Shown in pieces: positions 32,722-41,529 of a stretch of DNA of 47,950 nt. Source of the DNA: SIG459 sp045538735. GTDB taxonomy: Bacteria; Bacillota; Clostridia; Oscillospirales; Oscillospiraceae. How positions within the stretch are numbered: the first letter of the stretch is position 1; every line of letters starts with the position of its first letter. The translations under genes were made by a program, and so were the position numbers. The notes beneath the pieces were generated by a model, which did not search any database, had not been told where the DNA came from, and worked only from the letters and a program-made list of their open reading frames with translations. The stretch spans positions 1 through 47,950 of the forward strand of contig JAZSRY010000055.1 in the NCBI GenBank assembly GCA_045538735.1. Direction: 5' to 3'.

Positions 32722-33120
32722 TTATTTTGCCCGGATGAGCTCGCGCCAATCCAGATCTCCCCGGCGGAGACCCTGAATAAGAACCTCGGCGGTGGCGACG
32801 TTGGAGGCGAAGGGGATTGAGTAACGGTCGCAAAGGCGGCTGATCTCGTTGACCTTCTCCTGATTATGGATATCATCGGGGTCGCAGAAGTAGAGAACAA
32901 GGTCTATCTCGTTGCAGCGGATGCGGGAACCCATCTGCTGACTGCCGCCCTGATTTGCAGAGAGGCAAAGCTGGATGGGGAGGCCGGTGGCGTCTGCCAC
33001 AAGCTTGCCCGTGGTTCTGGTGGCGCAAATGGAATGGCCGGCAAGGATTCCGCAGTAGGCGATGCAAAACTGAACCATAAGCTCTTTCTTACCATCGTGA
33101 GCCATCAGTGCTATATTCAA
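32722..33120 (-). CDS. mgsA: Methylglyoxal synthase homologue with altered active site
   Basis: A 132-residue protein of the MGS-like fold. MGS converts dihydroxyacetone phosphate to methylglyoxal. Family landmarks are MNIALMAHDGKK at the N-terminus, EIDLVLYFCDP, and SNVATAEVLIQGLRRGDLDWR. However, the catalytic aspartate of GGDQQ is Ser60 here (ANQGGSQQMG), and the phosphate loop TGTTG reads TRTTG (Arg35). Activity is therefore doubtful. The TTG at 33120 is chosen because it gives the family's MNIAL start; ATG 33132 is possible but lies directly on AAAGG. Downstream of mrdA and directly before the hisS T-box. Confidence 0.85.
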   Translation of the reverse strand: MNIALMAHDGKKELMVQFCIAYCGILAGHSICATRTTGKLVADATGLPIQLCLSANQGGSQQMGSRIRCNEIDLVLYFCDPDDIHNQEKVNEISRLCDRYSIPFASNVATAEVLIQGLRRGDLDWRELIRAK

Positions 33121-33220
33121 AAAGCACCACATCCTTTCTGTAAATATCTGTATATTAGAGATATTCTATACCAGTTTTTTCAATACCGCAAGAGATAATT
33201 GCGGAAAATTTCACACCGTA

Positions 33221-35341
33221 TCAGCGAAGAAGAGCGCTGTCGCTCTCAAGAGGCGCGGTGGAGTTTTTGAAGGAGAAGTAGTGGTCCATTATCTGGCGGG
33301 CGATGGGGGCGGCTTCACTACCGGCGTTACCGTGTTCAAGGACTATGGCAACTGCGATTTCAGGGTTTTCATAGGGGGCGAAGCAGATGAAAATACCGTT
33401 GTTGGTGCGGTCCTTACCCAGCTGGGAGGTACCGGTTTTTGCGGCAACGGAATAGGGGGCGGAGAGGAAAGCCTCGTAAACAGTACCGTATTTGGCTTCG
33501 GTTGCAACGCCGCGCATACCTTCGTGGATGGCTTCCCAATAGAAGTCGTATGCATCAACGGTGGAGAGGGTCTCGGTACGGCGCTCATGGACGGTTTCGG
33601 AGAAATCGAAGGAGCGGACGCTCTTGAGGATGCTGGCGCTGTGGCGCTCACCCTTGTTGGCGATGGCGGCGCAGTATTCTGCCAGCTGGAGGGGGGAGAA
33701 GAGGCTGTCGGACTGACCGATGGCGGCCTGCAGAGTATCGCCTGCGTACATGTCACGGCCTTCTTTTTCCTGCATGTATTCGTCGCTGGCCATAATGCCG
33801 GTGTCCTCGTAAAGCTCAATGCCTGTTTCTTCGCCCAGACCGAAGAGCTTTGCGTATTTTGCAAGAAGGCTTATCTGGAGAAGGTCGCCGGTGGTGTAGA
33901 AGAAAAGGTTGCAGGAATGGCCGAGAGCTTCAACAACGTTAAGCTCGCCGTGAAGACCCTTACCGTAGATCCAGCACTGAGGTGCGTAGCCTTCGTCGGC
34001 ATACTTATCGAAAACACCAACGCAGTCGATGAGGGTGTCGGTGTCTATTCTCTTTTCCATAAGACCTGCCATTGCGGTGCAGGGCTTGAAGGTGGAGCCG
34101 GGGGCGTAAACACCCTGAAGGGCACGGTTGAACAGGGGGTCATATTCCGCCTCGCGGATCTCGTCGTAGGTTTCGTAGAAGTTGGCAAGGTCGAAGGCGG
34201 GCCAGCTTGCAAGAGCCAGAGGCTCGCCGGTATCAACGCGGACAACAACGGCGCCTGCGCCGGAGATGTTTTCGCGGTTGAGCAGTTCTTCGTCATCTTT
34301 GTCGCCGCCGTAGAGCTCCCATTCCTTGCGGTTTTTCTCGCGGAGTATGTTCTCTTCGGTGATATGGCTGTTAAGGGCGTTTTCGCAGACTTCCTGCAGA
34401 CCGATGTCTATGGTGAGATAAACATGGTTGCCGGGGACGGGGATCTCGGTATAAACCTTGCTGGTGACGATGCCGTTGGCAGTCTGGGTGACAAGTGCGG
34501 TTCCGTTTTCGCCGTGGAGATAGTTCTCGAAGGCATATTCTGCGCCGTCCTTACCAACAAGGGCGTCCAGGTCATAGTTGCCCTGCTTTGCAAGGCGCTT
34601 ATAGTCGCTTTCGTTCATCTGGCCTATCATACCCAGCAGATGGGAAGCATAGGTGGTTTTGTATTCGCGGACGAAGCCGGTTTCCACGCGGAAGCCGGGG
34701 ATATCGTTCTCCATCAGAGTGGTGATAAGATCCATGCTGGCATCTTCAACGAAGATATAGTCAGCGGTGGAGAAGTTCTGGGAGAAGCGGGCGTTTATCT
34801 CATAGCGGATACCTGCGATGAGGCGCATTTCCTCGCTGGAATAGTTATTGTCGATTCCGTAGCGCTCGCGCATATAGGCCAAAAGCTCGATGGCGCTGGT
34901 ATCGGCAGGGAGCTTTTTATCCTTCAGGTAGGCGTTGAGCATTTCCGTCTGGGCGGCGGTCATGTTGGTGTACTCAAAGGGGGCTTCCATGGTTATGGGA
35001 AGGGTGTCGATATGAGTGTCGCCAAAGCTCTGCACCATACGGATAAGGCTGAGGATGGATGAGTTGGGGTCAACACCTTCGGTATAGAACAGATCCTCAA
35101 TGTCGATAAGGAGGTTGTTGCATTCCTTGTTTTCAACAAGCACTCGGCCGTAGCGGTCCAGAATGCTGCCGCGGGCGGCGGGAATACGCTCCTTGGAGGT
35201 GACATTGTTCTGGCTTGCCTGATAATAGGCTTCGCCCTCAATGACCTGAAGCTTATATAAAGTTACCATATAGATCACCGTTATGACCACGATTACAAGG
35301 GCGAAGGCCAAAAGGCGACCGGGTTTGATAATTCTGTTCAT
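33221..35341 (-). CDS. mrdA: Penicillin-binding protein 2 (MrdA), elongasome transpeptidase
   Basis: A 706-residue class B PBP that cross-links lateral-wall peptidoglycan with RodA. A short cytosolic tail and one membrane anchor (about 10-30) are followed by a dimerisation/pedestal region (about 50-330). The transpeptidase domain has SxxK Ser416-Lys419 (PGSTFKPC), SxN Ser476-Cys477-Asn478 (GHSCN) and KTG 635-637 (AKTGTSQ). All catalytic motifs are intact. Third gene of the mreC-mreD-mrdA group. rodA is not adjacent. Confidence 0.96.
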   Translation of the reverse strand: MNRIIKPGRLLAFALVIVVITVIYMVTLYKLQVIEGEAYYQASQNNVTSKERIPAARGSILDRYGRVLVENKECNNLLIDIEDLFYTEGVDPNSSILSLIRMVQSFGDTHIDTLPITMEAPFEYTNMTAAQTEMLNAYLKDKKLPADTSAIELLAYMRERYGIDNNYSSEEMRLIAGIRYEINARFSQNFSTADYIFVEDASMDLITTLMENDIPGFRVETGFVREYKTTYASHLLGMIGQMNESDYKRLAKQGNYDLDALVGKDGAEYAFENYLHGENGTALVTQTANGIVTSKVYTEIPVPGNHVYLTIDIGLQEVCENALNSHITEENILREKNRKEWELYGGDKDDEELLNRENISGAGAVVVRVDTGEPLALASWPAFDLANFYETYDEIREAEYDPLFNRALQGVYAPGSTFKPCTAMAGLMEKRIDTDTLIDCVGVFDKYADEGYAPQCWIYGKGLHGELNVVEALGHSCNLFFYTTGDLLQISLLAKYAKLFGLGEETGIELYEDTGIMASDEYMQEKEGRDMYAGDTLQAAIGQSDSLFSPLQLAEYCAAIANKGERHSASILKSVRSFDFSETVHERRTETLSTVDAYDFYWEAIHEGMRGVATEAKYGTVYEAFLSAPYSVAAKTGTSQLGKDRTNNGIFICFAPYENPEIAVAIVLEHGNAGSEAAPIARQIMDHYFSFKNSTAPLESDSALLR

Positions 35342-35364
35342 AGAGAGTTTCCTTTCAGTGGGGC

Positions 35365-35889
35365 TTACTCATCTTCTTCTTTTCTTTTTATGCTGATTGC
35401 TTTAACCGCGAAGTAGGCGGGGACGGTGAAGGGCGCGGACCAGAGAGTCTGCAAAATCATGGTGGGGAGCAGCTTCCAAAGGGATGTTCCCCTGAATATC
35501 CAGAAGGGTATTATCTGGCAGATAACGGTCAGGATAAGACCCAGCAGAGCCAGGGCAAAGTAGGAGAAGAAGCGGCGGTTGATAATAAACTCGGCGAGAA
35601 AGCCCGAGGCAAAGCCCATGGCGGCAAAGAGCACCATGAAGAGAACTGTGGACTCCAGCATGGTTATATCGCAGAAATAACCTGTTACAAGACCCAGCGC
35701 GGCGCCCCAGACAGCTCCTTCAAACATGCCGAAGGCGATGATGACAACGGGGATGAAGAATGCGTGAACTCCGAAAAGAGCCACACGGGAGCAAAGGAGA
35801 TTCTGGAGTGAAATGCTTATTATGACGCAAAGGAGATACCACAGAGCTTTGCGTATTTTTTTAAAATCAATAAGCTCGATAAATGCCAT
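35365..35889 (-). CDS. mreD: Rod shape-determining protein MreD
   Basis: A 174-residue integral membrane protein with about five to six hydrophobic segments, e.g. ALWYLLCVIISISLQNLLCS and FALALLGLILTVICQIIPFWIF. MreD links MreC to the elongation machinery at the membrane. The sequence is poorly conserved in the family, so identity rests on topology, size and position between mreC and mrdA. The ribosome site is weak (TAAGAG). Confidence 0.9.
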   Translation of the reverse strand: MAFIELIDFKKIRKALWYLLCVIISISLQNLLCSRVALFGVHAFFIPVVIIAFGMFEGAVWGAALGLVTGYFCDITMLESTVLFMVLFAAMGFASGFLAEFIINRRFFSYFALALLGLILTVICQIIPFWIFRGTSLWKLLPTMILQTLWSAPFTVPAYFAVKAISIKRKEEDE

Positions 35890-35919
35890 AATTTTACTCT
35901 TACCTTAATTCGGCCTGAA

Positions 35920-36768
35920 TTATTCTACGATTTCGTAATCGGTGACGATGAAAACCTGAGTGAGGGCATCAACATCGCAGGCGGGCTCAATAACACCGTA
36001 GGTGTTCTGTCCGCCGGCTTCGGTCATAACGGTGGTGATGGTGCCGATGAGAAGGCCGGAGGGGAAGGCACCGCCGCGTCCGGAGGTGAGAACTTCGTCA
36101 TCGGTGAATATCTGTGCACCGCCGGCAAGATAGGTGACGCGGGTCTTGCCCTGCTTCATCAGGGAGAATTCGCCGGAGATAACGCCTGCATAGTTGTTGC
36201 TGCCGACGAAGGCGCCAACGTCCATATTGACGTCGATAACGGTACGGATGGTTGCCCAGTTGGTGCCAAGCTCATAGACCTGACCCACAAGGGCGCCGTA
36301 CTCGGTGATAACGCAGTCGCCCAGCTCAATGCCGCTGTTGGAGCCTTTACCGATGGTGAAAGCGGAGGTGTAGTTGCTGGTGTCCCAGGAAACTATCTTG
36401 CTGGACTCAAGAACGAAGTCGGCGCGCTTTGCTCTCAGCTCAAGAAGAGCATAGAGACGGTCGTTCTCAGCTTTGAGCTCTTCATATTCGCGGGCCATTT
36501 CCTGAGCCTCCGCAAGCTCGGCGCGAAGGGCGTTATTATCCTCAACCAGCATGTCATACTCATAGAGGTAACCGTAAATGCCCTGCATCCAGTCGGTGAT
36601 AGCGGCTGCGGCATTGCGGGAGGGGGCGGCAAGGGAGCCCTGAGCATCCTTGATAAAGCCTGCCTTGCCCTCGCGGGAGGCGGAGCCTGCCAATACGAAG
36701 ATGGCGGCGATCATAACGATGATGGCAACTTTGATGCCATGTTTTTTCATGTAGCTTTTAATTTTCAA
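35920..36768 (-). CDS. mreC: Rod shape-determining protein MreC
   Basis: A 282-residue bitopic scaffold of the elongasome. One N-terminal membrane helix (about 12-28, KVAIIVMIAAIFVLAGSA) is followed by a coiled coil (about 65-105, LVEDNNALRAELAEAQEMAREYEELKAENDRLYALLELR). The periplasm-facing beta domain has GKGSNSGIELGDCVI and TSGRGGAFPSGLLIGTI. Start is TTG overlapping the maf stop as TTGA, suggesting coupling; ATG six codons later is possible but has no ribosome site either. mreB is not in this cluster. Confidence 0.93.
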   Translation of the reverse strand: MKIKSYMKKHGIKVAIIVMIAAIFVLAGSASREGKAGFIKDAQGSLAAPSRNAAAAITDWMQGIYGYLYEYDMLVEDNNALRAELAEAQEMAREYEELKAENDRLYALLELRAKRADFVLESSKIVSWDTSNYTSAFTIGKGSNSGIELGDCVITEYGALVGQVYELGTNWATIRTVIDVNMDVGAFVGSNNYAGVISGEFSLMKQGKTRVTYLAGGAQIFTDDEVLTSGRGGAFPSGLLIGTITTVMTEAGGQNTYGVIEPACDVDALTQVFIVTDYEIVE

Positions 36769-37337
36769 ATCAAATTCACGCCCAATTCCTTAAGCATTAT
36801 TCCGAGGGTGCAAAGAGGCAGCCCCATTACGTTGAAAAAGTCTCCTTCAAGAGCCTCCACAAAAAGGCTCGCATAGCCCTGAGCGCCGTAAGCGCCCGCC
36901 TTGTCCATGGGCTCTCCGGTGCGGATATAGGCTTCTATCTCCCTCTCGCTGAGAGGGCGGAAATGCACCTTTGTCTCCTCAGCGCGGCTTAAAACGGTGC
37001 TGCCGCGAATCACGGTGACGCCCGTAAAAACGCTGTGGCTTCTTCCGCTGAGAGAGCGGAGCATCCTTGCCGCGTCCGCCTCGTCTGCGGGCTTGCCCAT
37101 TACCTTTCCGTCCAGTACCACTACGGTGTCGGCACCGATGGTGACGGTGTCCTCCTCCCCGGCGGGGGCAATCTCCGCGGCCTTGCAGCGGCTGAGCTCT
37201 TTCACAAGCTCGGCGGGGCTCAGCTCCGGGTGGGTAACTTCCTCGCCCTTGGCGGGGATTATTTCAAAGTTTTCTATTTTGAACATCTCCAGCAGCTCCC
37301 TGCGTCGGGGAGAGCCGGAGGCAAGAATGATACGCAT
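36765..37337 (-). CDS. maf: Maf-family nucleoside triphosphate pyrophosphatase
   Basis: A 190-residue house-cleaning enzyme that hydrolyses non-canonical or excess nucleotides (dTTP/UTP class in YhdE-like members) to monophosphates. The N-terminal ILASGSPRRRELL is the nucleotide-binding signature. GADTVVVLDGKVMGKP carries the catalytic acidic residue, and KAGAYGAQGYASLFVEALEGDFFNVMGLPL closes the fold. GAGG precedes ATG by 10 nt. Position next to mreC is common in Firmicutes. Operon continues from the U32 gene 20 nt upstream. Confidence 0.95.
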   Translation of the reverse strand: MRIILASGSPRRRELLEMFKIENFEIIPAKGEEVTHPELSPAELVKELSRCKAAEIAPAGEEDTVTIGADTVVVLDGKVMGKPADEADAARMLRSLSGRSHSVFTGVTVIRGSTVLSRAEETKVHFRPLSEREIEAYIRTGEPMDKAGAYGAQGYASLFVEALEGDFFNVMGLPLCTLGIMLKELGVNLI

Positions 37338-37357
37338 TGATTATTTTACCTCGAGTT

Positions 37358-39436
37358 TTATTCAACGCCCCTGTAGTAAAGACCTCTTGTGAGACCGTTG
37401 GGACGGTAATCGCTGAGACCCAGATAGCTCTTTGTCACCTGCAGGCATTCCCGGGGGCTTTCGGTGGTGAACATCAGTCTGGCAGCCCAGAGTCCGCAGG
37501 AGAGAATATCCTCTCTCTTATCGCCCAAAAACAGCTTATGGGCATTAAGTATCACATTTCTGCATCCAAATTCCCTCACAACAGGGAAAACGGAGCCCAT
37601 TCTGTCGGAAAGTGTTGCGCCGTTTTCGCAGCTGCAGCTGCCTGCGGCGCCTTTTATTATGCACTGGTCGCTGACCATAAGGGGGAGACGGCCATAGACG
37701 ATAAGCTCGGTATCCATGCTCTTCACAAGGTCGCGCACCTGAGCCATACGCAGCTCGAAGGAGGCGGTTGCGGAGCGGAGACCCGCTGCGGCAAGAACGG
37801 TGAGAGTGTGGCTGTTGAAAACATTCAGCCCAAAGTCGCCGCGAATTTCAAGACCGCACTGCTTTGCAAGAGCGATGTGACCCAGATTGCCCAGAAGAAC
37901 TTCCTTTATGCCCAGTTCGGGAAGCTTTTCAAGCTTCTCGCGGACAAGGGGGATTTCCGTATCGGTGATGATTCTGGGGAGAACGGCGGCAATGTTGATG
38001 CCCTTGGCGAAGAAGGGGGCGAGGGCTTCGGCATCTTCGGCCACATCAAGAGGCACATAGAGATTTGCTATATCAAGCTCCGCAAGCTCGGCAGTGAGCT
38101 GCTCGGCTTTCATTACCTGAACATTCAAAACCGCCTTTTTGCTTCCCACCTGAGGGGGCATCTTGGGGATGCGTCCGTAGCGGCGATTGGGGGGAGCGGC
38201 GCGCTTTTCAAGCATTTGGCTTATGGCCTGGCGGCGCATATTGTTGATGGCGGCAGCGGAGAGGAACACGCCCTCATCAAGCTGGCAGATGGCATTTTCG
38301 CAGCGGAAGGGGGTGCCGCCGGTCTTATAAAGCTGGTCGCAGACGCTTCGCTGGGTGATGGCGGATTTTTCCGCCTTTGCAACTCTGGGGCCGTCCACAA
38401 CAACCCGGTTTCCGTCGCTGTCCTGAGCAAGCAGCTTGGCATTGAGACCTGCCTTTATAATGGCGCAGAAGCTTATGCCCACGCGGCGCTCCTCGCTGGA
38501 CGCGTAGCGGCGGCGGGTCTCGGTGAAGAGTTTATTTACGCTCTTTTCGGAATCTGTGCGGACACCGAACATATCCTCTTTCTTGCCGGTCAGGTAACCG
38601 TCGGTGAAGCCCTCTCTGGAGAAGGCGAGGGTGAGCTTTTCATAGTCCTCCTCGGTGGGGGACTTGCCCTCGCGGAGAGCCTTGGAATAAATCTCCGTGA
38701 CGATGGCGGTATATTCGGGGCGCTTCATTCGTCCCTCAATCTTGATGCAGGCAACGCCCGCCTTGTCAAGAGCCTCGAGATAATCCACAAGGCAGTTATC
38801 CTTCAGACTCATGGGATAATCGCCCACGCGGCGACCCATGCTGTACTGGAGACGGCAGGGCTGGGCGCACATTCCGCGGTTGCCGCTTCTGCGTCCGATG
38901 AGGGCGGACATGTAGCACTGGCCGCTGTGGCAGAAGCACAGTGCGCCGTGGACAAAAACCTCCACCTCGATGGGGGAGCGGGCGGCGATGATTGCAATCT
39001 GGTCCAAAGTGAGCTCGCGGGCAAGGACAACGCGGCTGATGCCCATCTGGGCAGCAGCGTAAACGCCCCCAAGATTATGGATGCTCATCTGGGTGCTGGC
39101 ATGGAGGGGCAGGTCGGGGCATACGGAGCGAAGCACCATAGCAACGCCAAGATCCTGAACTATGACAGCATCAACGCCCGCTTCGGAGACGAAGCGACCC
39201 ATTTTGGCAACGGTCTCCATCTCCCGGTCGGAGGCAAGGGTGTTGAGAGTTACATACACCTTGCAGCCGCGCTCGCGGCAATATCTGACGGAATCGAGAA
39301 ATTCCTGTTCTGTGAAGTTTTTGGCGCCGCGTCTGGCATTGAAATCGCCGAGACCCAGATAAATGGCGTTTGCACCGCTCTGGACGGCGGCGATAACGGC
39401 CTCGGGGCTTCCTGCGGGAGAGAGAAGTTCAAGCAT
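37358..39436 (-). CDS. U32-family protein, probable rRNA/tRNA hydroxylation factor
   Basis: A 692-residue peptidase-U32 family member with the long architecture: an N-terminal TIM-barrel-like U32 domain (about 1-320), a DUF3656-like middle part and a second, degenerate U32-like domain (about 450-690). The cysteine block CFCHSGQCYMS (Cys167, 169, 174) ... RGMCAQPC (Cys190, 194) is the presumed Fe-S site. Long U32 proteins such as E. coli RlhA act in 23S rRNA C2501 hydroxylation and TrhP-type ones in tRNA uridine hydroxylation; peptidase activity is doubtful. Ribosome site AGAGGTAG. First gene of the minus-strand maf-mre run. Confidence 0.88.
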   Translation of the reverse strand: MLELLSPAGSPEAVIAAVQSGANAIYLGLGDFNARRGAKNFTEQEFLDSVRYCRERGCKVYVTLNTLASDREMETVAKMGRFVSEAGVDAVIVQDLGVAMVLRSVCPDLPLHASTQMSIHNLGGVYAAAQMGISRVVLARELTLDQIAIIAARSPIEVEVFVHGALCFCHSGQCYMSALIGRRSGNRGMCAQPCRLQYSMGRRVGDYPMSLKDNCLVDYLEALDKAGVACIKIEGRMKRPEYTAIVTEIYSKALREGKSPTEEDYEKLTLAFSREGFTDGYLTGKKEDMFGVRTDSEKSVNKLFTETRRRYASSEERRVGISFCAIIKAGLNAKLLAQDSDGNRVVVDGPRVAKAEKSAITQRSVCDQLYKTGGTPFRCENAICQLDEGVFLSAAAINNMRRQAISQMLEKRAAPPNRRYGRIPKMPPQVGSKKAVLNVQVMKAEQLTAELAELDIANLYVPLDVAEDAEALAPFFAKGINIAAVLPRIITDTEIPLVREKLEKLPELGIKEVLLGNLGHIALAKQCGLEIRGDFGLNVFNSHTLTVLAAAGLRSATASFELRMAQVRDLVKSMDTELIVYGRLPLMVSDQCIIKGAAGSCSCENGATLSDRMGSVFPVVREFGCRNVILNAHKLFLGDKREDILSCGLWAARLMFTTESPRECLQVTKSYLGLSDYRPNGLTRGLYYRGVE

Positions 39437-39499
39437 CTGTATCTACCTCTATGATCAGTCTGAAAAAGACATACTTATCCAACTTAATTCTAACGATGA

Positions 39500-39529
39500 A
39501 TTATACCACATAATAAGCCCTTGATTCAA
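39500..39529 (-). promoter_or_regulatory. Predicted promoter of the U32-maf-mreCD-mrdA unit
   Basis: Minus-strand TTGAAT (39529-39524), 18-nt spacer, TATAAT (39505-39500). Shares its -35 with the divergent promoter at 39521. Confidence 0.6.
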
Positions 39530-39550
39530 GTGCTATTTATATGGTATAAT
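39521..39550 (+). promoter_or_regulatory. Predicted promoter of the DnaD operon
   Basis: TTGATT (39521-39526), 18-nt spacer, TATAAT (39545-39550). The first bases, TTGATTCAA, also supply the -35 of the opposite promoter. Confidence 0.68.
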
Positions 39551-39589
39551 CCCTGAATAGATACAAAATAGGGGCAATGCGCCCTTTTA

Positions 39590-40519
39590 TTGATTTACTT
39601 ACGAGAGAGGGTGTGTCCCCTGGCAGACAAGAATATTATCATAAGCGCCGCTGCAGCCGAAGTTCTTTTGGAAAAAGGCGAGGGACTTGCCGCGCTTTTA
39701 TATCTTCATATTCGCGCAAGGGGAGAGTTTTCCCTTTCCGCTGCAGCGAAGCAGCTTCGCCGCAGCGAGGCGGAAATTTCCGCCGCCGCAGCAAGTCTGC
39801 GTGAAATGGGGCTGCTGAGCGGGGAGAAGCCTCTTATGAGCGAGGAAATGCCCGAATACAGTGCGGCGGACATCGTCAGCCGCGCAGGGCGCGACAATGT
39901 TTTCGAGGGTCTCGTGGATGCGGTGCAGCACTCATTGGGCAGACTCCTTTCCACCCCCGACCTGAGAAGTCTTTTCGGAATATATGACCATCTGGGTATG
40001 CCCGCGGAGGTTATTTATCTTCTGGTTGCCCACTGCATAGAGACCTACCGCGAGAGCCACGGCGAAGGCCGCATGCCCACCATGCGCTATATTGAGAAGG
40101 AAGCGTGGTACTGGGCAGGACAGGAGATTATGAGTCTCGAAGCCGCAGAGGAGCATATCAAGGGCGAGAAAGAGAAAAAAAGCAAGCTTTTCCGCACTGC
40201 GGAGATGCTGCAGATAAAAGGCAGACAGCTCAGCCAGAGCGAGCAGCGCTACATAGAATCCTGGCTGGAAATGGGCTTTGAGAGCGAAGCCCTTGCGGTG
40301 GCATATGACCGCACTGTTCTGGGTACAGGCAAGCTGGCTTGGAGATATATGGACAAGATAGTCTCCTCCTGGCACGAAAAGGGACTCCATACCGAGGCGG
40401 AAGTTCTCTCGGGAGACCCCCGTCAGGGCAAAAAACAGGAAAAAGCCCACGAAAGCGATGACAGAGAGATTGAGGATATGCGCAGAATGTATGCGTATAT
40501 GAAGGGTAAGGAGAGTTAA
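39590..40519 (+). CDS. DnaD-domain replication protein
   Basis: Up to 309 residues. The N-terminal winged-helix region (about 20-90, LAALLYLHIRARGEFSLSAAAKQLRRSEAEISAAAASLREMGLL) and two DnaD-like helical domains match DnaD/DnaB primosomal proteins that load helicase at the origin. Domain landmarks are SLFGIYDHLGMPAEVIYLLVAHC ... YIEKEAWYWAGQEI and MGFESEALAVAYDRTVLGTGKLAWRYMDKIVSSW. The start is uncertain: TTG 39590, GTG 39611 or CTG 39620 (giving ADKNIII...). The AGAGAGG stretch at 39604-39610 favours the last. Next gene is the helicase loader, 1 nt after the stop. Confidence 0.88.
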   Translation: MIYLRERVCPLADKNIIISAAAAEVLLEKGEGLAALLYLHIRARGEFSLSAAAKQLRRSEAEISAAAASLREMGLLSGEKPLMSEEMPEYSAADIVSRAGRDNVFEGLVDAVQHSLGRLLSTPDLRSLFGIYDHLGMPAEVIYLLVAHCIETYRESHGEGRMPTMRYIEKEAWYWAGQEIMSLEAAEEHIKGEKEKKSKLFRTAEMLQIKGRQLSQSEQRYIESWLEMGFESEALAVAYDRTVLGTGKLAWRYMDKIVSSWHEKGLHTEAEVLSGDPRQGKKQEKAHESDDREIEDMRRMYAYMKGKES

Positions 40520-40520
40520 G

Positions 40521-41504
40521 ATGGCCGTTGACGGTAAACTCATGGCAAAGGCAAGAGACCGTCTTGCCGAGATAAAAGCTAAAAACGAAGAGCTCAGCGA
40601 AGCCCGTCAGGAGGAGATTTATGAGCGCCTTCCCCGAGTGAAGACCATAGAAGAGCGCCTTCGCGCCATTATGGGTCAGGTTATTTCCGCAAGCTTGAAG
40701 GGCGAGGCGGGAAAGCGGGAGATAGCCGCCCTTGAGAAGGAAAGCCTGCTTCTCTGCGGAGAAAAGGTTGAGGCTCTTGTGGCTGCAGGTTATGCCGCCG
40801 ACTATCTGGACGGAGTTTATTACTGCTCTCGCTGCCACGACACGGGCTATGACCGCTTCGGCAATGCCTGCTCCTGCCTTATGAAGCTCTATGAGGAGGA
40901 GAAAAGTCTCTACCTCAGCTCCATCCCCGGTCACGAGGGTGACTCCTTCGCCGCCTTCAGCCTTGATTACTACACGGGCGCAGACAGAGAGGTCATGGAG
41001 ATGAGCCTTAATTTCTGCAAGGAGTATGCCCTTTTCTTCGGCAAAAACTCCCCCAACCTGCTTTTCAGAGGCGGCACGGGCTTAGGCAAGACCTTCCTCA
41101 GCGGCTGCGTTGCAAAAGCCGTTTCCGATAAGGGCTTTTCCGTTGTTTACGAAAGCGCAGGGGATGCCTTCACCGCCTTTGAGGACAAAAAGTTCTCCCG
41201 TGATGAGGAAACCTATTCTGCCGCTGCGGAGAGAGTTCGCCGCATACTGGACTGCGACCTGCTCATTCTTGACGACCTTGGCACAGAAATGAGAACAAAC
41301 TTCACCCACAGCGCCCTTTACAGTATAATCAATTCCCGCCTTGCCGCAGGAAAAAAGACCATAGTCAGCACCAACCTTTCCGCTTCCGAAATGGAAGAGC
41401 GCTACACCCCTCAGGTGGTGAGCCGCATAAGCGGAGAATATGACACCGTTCCCTTCCGCGGTCGGGATATCCGACTCATAAAAAAGGAGCGGCGCTACAG
41501 CTGA
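40521..41504 (+). CDS. DnaC/DnaI-like helicase loader ATPase
   Basis: A 327-residue AAA+ protein of the DnaC/IstB group. The N-terminal helical domain is followed by a zinc-like cluster, YCSRCHDTG...CSC (Cys102, 105, 117, 119), as in Bacillus DnaI. The AAA module has Walker A FRGGTGLGKT (182-191), Walker B LLILDDLGTE and sensor STNLS, and the C-terminus has VVSRISGEYDTVPFRGRDIR. It is expected to load the replicative helicase together with the DnaD protein encoded just upstream. Ribosome site AAGGAGAG. Confidence 0.93.
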   Translation: MAVDGKLMAKARDRLAEIKAKNEELSEARQEEIYERLPRVKTIEERLRAIMGQVISASLKGEAGKREIAALEKESLLLCGEKVEALVAAGYAADYLDGVYYCSRCHDTGYDRFGNACSCLMKLYEEEKSLYLSSIPGHEGDSFAAFSLDYYTGADREVMEMSLNFCKEYALFFGKNSPNLLFRGGTGLGKTFLSGCVAKAVSDKGFSVVYESAGDAFTAFEDKKFSRDEETYSAAAERVRRILDCDLLILDDLGTEMRTNFTHSALYSIINSRLAAGKKTIVSTNLSASEMEERYTPQVVSRISGEYDTVPFRGRDIRLIKKERRYS

Positions 41505-41529
41505 TGAGTGACACGAAGGAGGAAAAACT

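Noticed and set aside
37337..39454. 705-codon plus-strand frame opposite the U32 gene
   Set aside because: Antisense shadow; low-complexity Gly/Ala composition.
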